A DNA stretch of 64,000 nt. Source: Mesostigma viride (lineage: Eukaryota > Streptophyta > Mesostigmatophyceae > Mesostigmatales > Mesostigmataceae). The notes under the pieces were generated by a model. It was not told the DNA's origin. It did no database searches and saw only the letters and a list, made by a program, of their open reading frames with translations. The first letter of the stretch is position 1, and every line of letters begins with the position of its first letter. The position numbers and the translations under genes are program-made. The DNA lies in the NCBI GenBank assembly GCA_009746045.1, contig RPFO01000175.1, positions 1,536,898-1,600,897 of the forward strand, in the 5' to 3' direction. This document shows positions 56,613-64,000 of this stretch, in pieces.

Positions 56613-58499
56613 TTCCACCGAAAAAAACCCGAGTGTGAAAACCCTGTGAATCCAATCAATCCATCCACACATCCACCGAATTTGTCCCGAATTTGCAAGC
56701 AGAAGGGTGAGGCTCTTCCGAAAATTGGCTCCGCCGTAGAGTTTCAAAGGGCAAGTTGCACGTTACACCCCCCCCCCACGTTTTAGATTGGGGTCCGACC
56801 AATCCAGGGCTCACGATCTTAAATAATCTTACTACTGTGATTCGTATCTACTAAATTCTACTAAATTCTACTACAATCATACTACTAGTAGAGGTCAAAT
56901 CCAGGGTCTCATGATCTTAAACCTGAGAATCTTAAACGTGTGGGGGGGGGCCGGGTGTACTTGATAACCCCAGTCATCCCCCCCCTGGACCCCGCCCTTC
57001 TGGTCGCGAACTATCGGGACAACATCCTGATCAGCTACAGTGTACAACAGTACTGTAGCCGTTTGCACTCAAAAAGGAGGGGTGGCATGCCCGGGCAAAA
57101 TTTCCTGGAACCGCGGTACCAGAGAGGGTTGTCCCAGGGGCTGACGGTGGTGGATTTTCGCGGGGCCCATGGTTAACCACGGGGTTTGAGGGTCAAAAAC
57201 TTGCCGGTGGCGGTTCGTGGGCCCTGGGTGATCAGAACCGTGGCTTACTACAGACCAGTAGAATGAATCTGCCACGTGTAATATGTTAGCCGACTAGGGT
57301 TGTACGTCACGCCGGGTTGGCTCAGGACCGTGGTAGCCTATGGACCAGTAGAAGTATGCCACGTGGATAATGTTGTAGGTATTGTACCTGTGCCTGCCAC
57401 GTGGCTTTTCCTGGCCGCCACGTGCGAAGTCACTTGAACCATCACGCGCATGCCACGTCATCATGTGCATCACTCATGTGTGCGTCAGGCGTGTGCATCA
57501 TGTGGGTTTGTTTTGAGGGTTGTTGCCACGTGGCAGAATAATGGAGTACGGAGAGAGCAGAATAGTAGTAGAAAGTCCAGTTTATAGCGGGTAGTAGGGA
57601 TAGTTACCGCAAATAGGAGTCCGAGGGGGTAACCATGGTACCGGCTCTCGGGCTTGCCGGCGGGTACCATGGTCCTGGACGCTACCGTGGTACCAGCAGC
57701 GTTGGGTGCCGGTTGCGGTCTACGCGTCATGGTTGGACCGCGGGCCTGGCCTTTTTTGTCCGACGGTGGTGGTTTTTGTGACCGCGGACCCTTGGCTGGA
57801 TGCCACCCCTCCTACTCAAAATCGGTGGATGGAGCTGTGGATGGTAGACGCGCAGGTTTAAGTTTTCCCATATACTGGACACTTTTCTAATTGCCGTACC
57901 GTTTCAGCCGCAGATTCAAAAACTTTAAGATAATATCCACCGTCGGCAAAGTTACCTCCAATGGGATAGCTAATCGTGCATCCCTCTTTGCTCACGTCTC
58001 CACTCTCCAACCGACATTATTATTAGCTTCGCCGGTATTCGGCGAAACTTTTTGTACAGTACTACTGTAGTGCTCAACAAGCAAAGTTTGCAAGTATGTA
58101 CACCTTACCCAGGCCTTACCCCATGTTCTTCTTGGCAAGATGCGTGTGAGAACTCGGACCTTGCTGCTGTCAGACTTTCCAGCGTTTTATGAAGGCTTTC
58201 ACGGTTGCCCGTTCTTTGTCAAAGTAACCTACGCAGCGTGCGACGATAATTTGCTTGCTCAGGCTATGGCTTTCTCTGATCATGAGCTGTAGCCTGTAAC
58301 GCTCGCCCTCCCCGTTGGCATGAAAGGCGGAACAGCACGCCAATATAATCAGTTGGGGGGTCAGCTTGGTTATCTAGCAGCTTAAAAGAAATACCTGCAG
58401 TGGCAGTACCCTGCTGCAGCCCACATTTTCGCAATATTAGCGAACGACAACACGACCTGCTGTGCTAGGCGGTCGGACTGTCAAGTTGTCGTCTCAATC
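56613..58499. other. Intergenic stretch upstream of NCBP1-like gene
   Basis: No gene seen. It holds a MITE-like palindrome (56766-56952), repeated GCCACGTG motifs (57271, 57356, 57396, 57415, 57523), a partial 90-bp duplication (57236-57370), and the inverted pair ACCATGGTACC / GGTACCATGGT (57632-57673). The promoter of the gene at 58500 should lie in the right part; no TATA box is convincing. Confidence 0.55.
56766..56952. mobile_element. Small MITE-like element with C-run ends
   Basis: Inverted ends: (C)9-10 CACGTTTTAGATT on the left and AATCTTAAACGTGTG(G)9 on the right. Internal repeats CCAGGG-CTCA(C/T)GATCTTAA occur on both sides. Target duplication not clear. Confidence 0.5.
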
Positions 58500-61400
58500 A
58501 TGGAAGTGGTAGAGTATGACAGGCGGAAAAGTGAAGGTTTCAGGGGCGGCGGGCGGGGCGGCGGTGGTCGCCGGCGAACCAGTGCTGGGGATATTGAAGG
58601 TACGGCACATGCAGATGGCAACTTTAGATTGGGCATTCGGTAGGCGTTAAAATATTTGTCATGCGAAGGCACCTGCATTTCGTAATAAAATTTGCTGGGT
58701 AATTGTGTTGCTCCTCACCGTTCCTCCTGCCTGGCGTGGTCTCAGGAGGCCCCCAAAGACGACGACCTGACGGCGGTAGCACCTTCGAGGAGAAGTACGT
58801 GTACTTGTCCGTCCAGCTTTTAGCAGAAACGTGAACGCTTTTAGTGTTGGGCCTCAGCCTTCCACATAACTGTCTGCACGCGACTTCCGGTGGACTGTGT
58901 TTCAGCCATCCACACAAGTGTCTGCACGCGACTTCCGGTGCACTGTTGTTGGTATAAAATACACTTTTCTGCCTTTCCACTGCCCTCTCCCCTCCCTCCC
59001 TCCCTCCCTCCCTCCCTCCCTCCCTCCCTCCCCTCCCTCCCTCCCTCCCTCCCTCCCTCCCTCCCTCCCTCCCTCCCTCCCTCCCTCCCTCCCTCCTCCC
59101 TCCCTCCCTCCCTCCCTCCCTCCCTCCCTCCCTCCCTCCCTCCCTCCCTCCCTCCCTCTCCCTCCCTCCCTCCCTCCCTCCCTCCCTCCCTCCCTCCCTC
59201 CCTCCCTCCCTCCCTCCCTCCCCTCCCTCCCTCCCCTCCCGCCCTCCCTTGTGTCCTTCACTTCCTTTCAGTCTCTGTGCTGCTTTCAATACCTGCTCAA
59301 CCCTGTCCGACATCCTTTTCCTACTAGTTTCCAACCAATTACTTCCCAACCCAAGCTGGGCTCTCCTGCCCCAATGGCTTTTCTTTTCAAATAATGCCAT
59401 TCTCCTGCACGTGTGTGCATGCATGCTGATGGCTATCGTTTATACCAATGACCATCAGCCACATACATCATGCCACTGTCGGTGGCGACATGCCACGTGC
59501 GTGATGGTTGTTGGCTGTTGTGTGCATGACTGATAAATCACGGCGGCGTTTCATGCACATGGGCATTGGTTGGTGGCGGCGTAGCATGCGCACAATCGGC
59601 TGAACGATGGCAGGCCTGACATGTCCACAATGGCGGAACGGTGGTGGCTTGTCATGGGCGTCGTTGCTGGCGGTGGTGTAATGCGCACGATTGGCTCAGT
59701 GATGGCATGGCGTTTGCATGATCGTTGAATGATGGCAGCGAATGTCGTGATGCGTATCACTATCTTGATCGGTGGCGGCGTGTCATGTGCCTGATACTTG
59801 GAATGATGGCGTGACGTGGGCATGGTTGTTTTGATTGGCAGTGGCGTGTCATGTGCATCATGCCATTGTCATCAGTTAGGTTGGTGACCATGTATCTGAT
59901 GGGATGGGGCCCGTGGGGGGGGCGTGTCATGTGCATTACGCCATTGTTGAATGGTGGTGGGTTGACGTGCGCCAGGTTGCCCACCTTTGTGGTCCGCCTG
60001 GGAGACCAGGCTACCAGCGGGGGGGCCGCCGTCGAAGAACAGCTGGTGAGTGCGCGCTTGGACTGGATCATTTATATCATCAATGCCCTATGGTATCGCT
60101 ATCATCACTAGTAGTATATTACTATATCATTGATGCCCTATGTATAATGCTAGTGTTTAGTTGCTCGTGAGCAGCTTGCGAGTGCGCGCCTGGACTCGAT
60201 GTTTGGGTATCATGTGGGTTGTTACCTGTTAAACACTAGTGTCGTGCGCGTAGCTATCTGTGAATAGCTGGCGAGCGCTACAGTGTTCATTCCATGTTTT
60301 TTGGTATAGTGCTAGTGTCATGCTAGTATTTGTTATGGCTAGAGTCATGCAGTGGTTGTGCTTAAAGGGAGGGTGTATGATGCTTTTCAACCAGGACTCT
60401 ACATCTGGGCTTGTTGCCAGGGGAAAAGGGGGGGGCGGGGGGTGGGGGGGGGGGGGGTAAGGACACTCCATTCAGGCATGGTGGTGTGTGGTCACCACTT
60501 AGGTTGGCAGCCACGGCAGGGGCGCTTGGAGGTAGGGAGGGGAGATGTTTTTTTGGAAAACGCGGCAGGATTAGGGATTTGGCTCTCCTGGGATTATGAG
60601 GTTGGCCCTTTCTGTTCTTGCCGTTCCAACCTTTGTGGCCCGGTTTCGCATCCTTGCGTGTGGCATCCGGTGCCTTATTTTTGGCTTGTGTGGTAAGCAC
60701 GTGAGTAAATGTGTACGTGAATTAGTAAGATATTAAGTTAGTAAGAACTGCATAAGTGCGATAGTGCGTTAGGAAAAAAGAAGGTACGTATGCGCATAAG
60801 TAAGTAAGTACGTACGTACGTAAGTACATGAGATGCGATGCGATGTGGTGCGCGGGGCGCACATCATGAAGTACGTGGCTCGTGCGGGGATAGAAGAAAA
60901 AGGCCCGACCCACGCCTTATGGTGTTCGGACTGAGACAGCAAGATAGGTGTTGGGGGGGGGCCAGTTTCTCTGGGTACCACAGGGTTGTGCCATTCCGTC
61001 ACCGGCGGAATTATTGTCCACTTGCATTGTTTGCCACGAGAAGGGGTGGCCCTCGCGGAGCCTGGGATAGCAGGGTGGGGAAGAAAGGAAGCAAGCTAGG
61101 CGGATGAGTTAGATCGGGAGGGGTGGCCCTCGTGAAGCCTAGGAAAGGAGGGAGGGAAAGAAAAGGAAGCAGGCTAGGCGCTTGAGTTCAATGGGGAAGG
61201 CGAGTTCAATAGGGAAGGGGTGGTCCGTGCGAAGCCGAGGCCTTCTCCGGAGCCAGGTCGCTGCGCTGCCAAGGTTTAGGCGAGAAGCAGGCGCCTGGAG
61301 TTAGTATAAATATTGGCCGGAATCCTTTTGCCTGCCCGAAGGTTCCGGACCAATACTTACCCAGCGATGACCACTCGCTGGTAACCAAAGTGTATGCGTG

Positions 61401-62639
61401 CACTCAGGGATCCGTGCATATTGGCTCCTTTGTTCACCCATGGATACAGGATGGGGGCCTTCACCCTTCAAGTCTGCTCAGCGAGCCCTGGCCGTGGCCA
61501 AGCGCTTTTTGTCTGCCCTTGTCTTCTGACACGTTTAGAGCACGGCCATGTTAATTAAGATTTTTGGAGTGGCTCGCGTGCCAGCGTTAAGAAGTGCGAA
61601 TGTCCACGGCGGTTTCTGATTGGTCGTGGATGCTGGCATATTACTGATTTGGGGGTGTACGTGTACCTTTGATGTGTATCGTTCATGATTGCAGGAAGGG
61701 CTGTGCCGGGCGCTGCGGAGGGACAGCGCGGTGTGCACGCCGCAGCTGGTGGAGGTGAGCTGTGGCGTGGCTGGGGCTAGTAGAGCTTGCCTTTGATGCC
61801 TGCTATGATTAGATGCCTGTTATTCGGTTTAGAATGTACGACTATGTAATGATGGAGGTGAGCCGTGGCTTGGCTGAGTCTTAAAGAGCCCGCGTGCCTC
61901 TAAAAGCATGCACGGGCGTTGGTAGTAGCAGATACTTTAGAGGCCTGTGCGCGTTGGCTCATGCACTAATGGTTACATGCTGTTGCAGGATGTAGTCTTC
62001 ATGTATTACTTCCCAACATTTTCCAGTAATGGATTTTCCAAAGCATAAGTGCCACCGCTCTCTTTCTTTCCCTTTCAAAATGGGCTTGGATGTACTCATG
62101 ATTGTGCTCTGTGACCTTCCAGCATTGTCACAAGAGTGAATGTATATCCTCCTCCCCCCTCTTCCCCTCCCCCCGCCCTCTCCCTCCCCCGCCTCCTGCT
62201 CCCCTCCCCTTGGCCCCGTATCCCTCATCTTGGCTGCTGGCCGGACTTTCATGAAGCTTCTGTCTGTTACGTGGTTGCATGTGTCTCGGTTTTCCGTTGT
62301 GCATGTTTCATTATAAGCTCAAAAAAAGGCCATAGCATGGATTGTGCCTCCAGTTGCATTATCTTTCGAGAAGTGCAGGCTGATTGCATGTAATCAATGC
62401 CAATAAGGTCCGACTTTCAGAGACAGTATGTTGTGGCATTCTTCTCCCCACCCTTATGTTGTGCTTATCCCTGAACTGCATTTTTAGATATAGCTGTTAT
62501 TCAACTTGTGGGCTCACGATTCGTTTTCCTTCGTGGCGTTGATGCATGTCATCGCTCGCCACTCTTCTTCTCTTCTCCACAGACCATTCTCGACTGCGTG
62601 ACAGAGCTGCCCACAAAGACGCCTATTTATGGCACCCTG
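58500..62639 (+). CDS. NCBP1: Nuclear cap-binding protein subunit 1 (CBP80-like), 5' exons; gene continues past the right edge
   Basis: Predicted exons: 58500-58639 (MEVVEYDRRKSEG and a Gly/Arg-rich basic start, donor CG|GTAGGC), 59976-60045 (VVRLGDQATSGGAAVEEQL, donor GTGAGT), 61695-61754 (EGLCRALRRDSAVCTPQLVE; acceptor TTGCAG, donor GTGAGC) and 62583-62639 (TILDCVTELPTKTPIYGTL; acceptor TCCACAG, donor GTACGT). Phases agree (2, 0, 0, 0). The joined order resembles the start of the first MIF4G domain of NCBP1, where a G-D/E-K block is followed by LEGL-, LP-K and Y-T/G-TL motifs. The protein would bind capped nuclear RNA with CBP20. Exon 1 is less certain than exons 2-4. Symbol given by domain resemblance only. 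Confidence 0.68.
58982..59240 (+). repeat. (CCCT)n microsatellite in NCBP1 intron 1
   Basis: About 250 bp of tetranucleotide CTCC units with a few interruptions, giving a strongly purine/pyrimidine-biased tract. A 55-bp unit ending in GCACGCGACTTCCGGTG is duplicated just before it (58857-58943). Confidence 0.95.
59540..59970 (+). repeat. Degenerate about 50-60-bp tandem repeat in NCBP1 intron 1
   Basis: Recurring GGTGGCGGCGTGTCATG and CATGATGCC-type blocks with spacing near 50-60 bp. Strongly diverged. Confidence 0.6.
60411..60457 (+). repeat. G-run tract in NCBP1 intron 2
   Basis: Several runs of four or more G, including one of 14, could fold as G-quadruplexes. The intron also has a GTAA/GTAC run at 60795-60830. 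Confidence 0.8.
61038..61240 (+). repeat. About 80-bp tandem repeat in NCBP1 intron 2
   Basis: Units beginning GGGGTGGCCCTCG and ending near AAGCAGGCTAGGCG, about two and a half copies. Confidence 0.75.
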
Positions 62640-62814
62640 GTACGTGTTGGCATGGTGGTTGTCTACGGCGGTGACACTGGCTTGATCTGTGCAGTCTGTG
62701 GTATAGTCCAGCGCGTTAGTGATCTAGCTACGGTATAGTCCATCGCTTGAGTATCTATAGTTGGTATAGTCCTCAGTCTTCACAGCCCCCCAGCATCTCC
62801 CGTGTGTAAGTACA

Positions 62815-64000
62815 TGTCGTTATCGGTGGCGCAAAGGTCATGCTGTTATTGACATGTTGTTATTGGTGGCGCAAAGGTCATGCTGTTATTGACATGTTGT
62901 TATTGGTGGCGCAAAGGTCATGTTGTTATTAGTGGCGCAAAGGTCATGCTGTTATTGGTGGCGCAAAGGTCATGTTGTTATTGGTGGCGCAAAGGTCATG
63001 TTGGTATTGGTGGCGCAAAGGTCATGTTGTTATTGGTGGCGCAAACGTCATGCTGTTATTAGTGGCGCAAAGGTCATGTTGTTATTGGTGGAACAAAGGT
63101 CATGTTGTTATTGGTGGAACAAAGGTCATGTTGTTATTGGTGGCGCAAAGGTCATGTTGTTATTGGTGGCGCAAAGGTCATGTTGTTATTGGTGGCGCAA
63201 AGGTCATGTTGTTATTGGTGGCGCAAAGGTCATGTTGTTATTGGTGGCGCAAAGGTCATGCTGTTATTGGTGGCGCAAAGGTCATGCTGTTATTAGTGGC
63301 GCAAAGGTCATGTTGTTATTGGTGGCGCAAAGGTCATGTTGTTATTGGTGGCGCAAAGGTCATGTTGTTATTAGTGGCGCAAAGGTCATGTTGTTATTGG
63401 TGGCGCAAAGGTCATGTTGTTATTGGTGGCGCAAAGGTCATGTTGGTATTGGTGGCGCAAAGGTCATGTTGTTATTGGTGGCGCTAAGGTCATGTTGTTA
63501 TTGGTGGCGCAAAGGTCATGCTGTTATTAGTGGCGCAAAGGTCATGTTGTTATTGGTGGAACAAAGGTCATGTTGTTATTGGTGGCGCAAAGGTCATGTT
63601 GTTATTGGTGGCGCAAAGGTCATGTTGTTATTGGTGGCGCAAAGGTCATGTTGTTATTGGTGGCGCAAAGGTCATGTTGTTATTGGTGGCGCAAAGGTCA
63701 TGTTGTTATTGGTGGCGCAAAGGTCATGTTGTTATTGGTGGCGCAAAGGTCATGTTGTTATTAGTGGCGCAAAGGTCATGCTGTTATTAGTGGCGCAAAG
63801 GTCATGTTGTTATTGGTGGCGCAAAGGTCATGTTGTTATTGGTGGCGCAAAGGTCATGCTGTTATTAGTGGCGCAAAGGTCATGTTGTTATTGGTGGAAC
63901 AAAGGTCATGTTGTTATTGGTGGCGCAAAGGTCATGTTGTTATTGGTGGCGCAAAGGTCATGTTGTTATTGGTGGCGCAAAGGTCATGTTGTTATTGGTG
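62815..64000 (+). repeat. 26-bp minisatellite in NCBP1 intron 4, runs off the window
   Basis: About 45 units built on GTCATGTTGTTATTGGTGG plus CGCAAAG, with variants (GTTGTT/GCTGTT, GGTGG/AGTGG, CGCAAAG/AACAAAG). The period is not a multiple of three, so each strand's frames cycle. Open frames through it are not genes. Variants recur in longer patterns, suggesting block duplications. Confidence 0.95.

Noticed and set aside
62880..63790. ORFs with MLLLVAQRSCC repeats
   Set aside because: They are readings of the 26-bp minisatellite inside an intron; no codon-level constraint is visible.

Overview
This window looks like nuclear DNA of a eukaryote, most likely a green alga or other green-lineage protist. 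The evidence is spliceosomal introns with GT..AG borders, Ty1/copia-like and chromoviral LTR retrotransposons, an APE-type LINE, a FAR1-type Mutator (MULE) transposase, TOC1/PAT-like split-repeat elements, and pieces of one conserved host gene. The green assignment is inference. No bacterial features were seen.

Positions 1-34640 are a tower of nested mobile elements. The outer host is a LINE on the minus strand (about 25030-34640). Copia-like element A enters from the left edge and ends in its 3' LTR at 24554-25029. Inside A sits a second copia-like element, B (2261-22918, target duplication CTATT). Inside B sit an ORF1-only LINE-like insertion (5415-6012), a Ty3/gypsy chromovirus on the minus strand (6645-16831, target duplication ATGTC) and a split-direct-repeat element D1 (19591-21554). 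The LINE is also broken by a palindrome-ended element H (27628-28800) and by E1 (about 30338-34013), which itself holds a second split-repeat element, D2 (30544-32336).

Positions 34860-42730 hold a foldback MITE into which a pogo/Tigger-like element (34950-42691, TA target) inserted. That element carries three TTAA-flanked insertions: E2, E3 (a giant hairpin, itself split by E4) and G. E1, E2, E3 and E4 share a recognisable common layout.

Positions 42980-56603 are one 13.6-kb MULE with 127-bp terminal inverted repeats and a 9-bp target duplication. It carries a seven-exon minus-strand gene model whose last exons encode a FAR1/MULE/SWIM transposase. The first exons encode an unexpected N-terminal extension that begins with a signal-peptide-like segment. 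A 21-bp minisatellite and a SINE-like insertion lie in its left half.

Positions 58500-64000 hold the only clear host gene: four 5' exons of a likely nuclear cap-binding protein subunit 1 (NCBP1/CBP80), with introns full of tandem repeats, including a 26-bp array that runs off the right edge.

The strongest candidates for something undescribed are: (1) two different copia-like elements in which a retropepsin-like domain lies between integrase and reverse transcriptase, with an altered catalytic triad, an HGDD polymerase box and AGTT..AACT LTR ends; (2) two divergent small split-repeat element families with the same A-B-A-B plan and a nested hairpin that appears to be conserved by compensatory change; (3) a chromovirus with an RNase H1-N/viroplasmin-like leader ORF and a large 3' ORF; (4) the long N-terminal extension of the MULE transposase gene.
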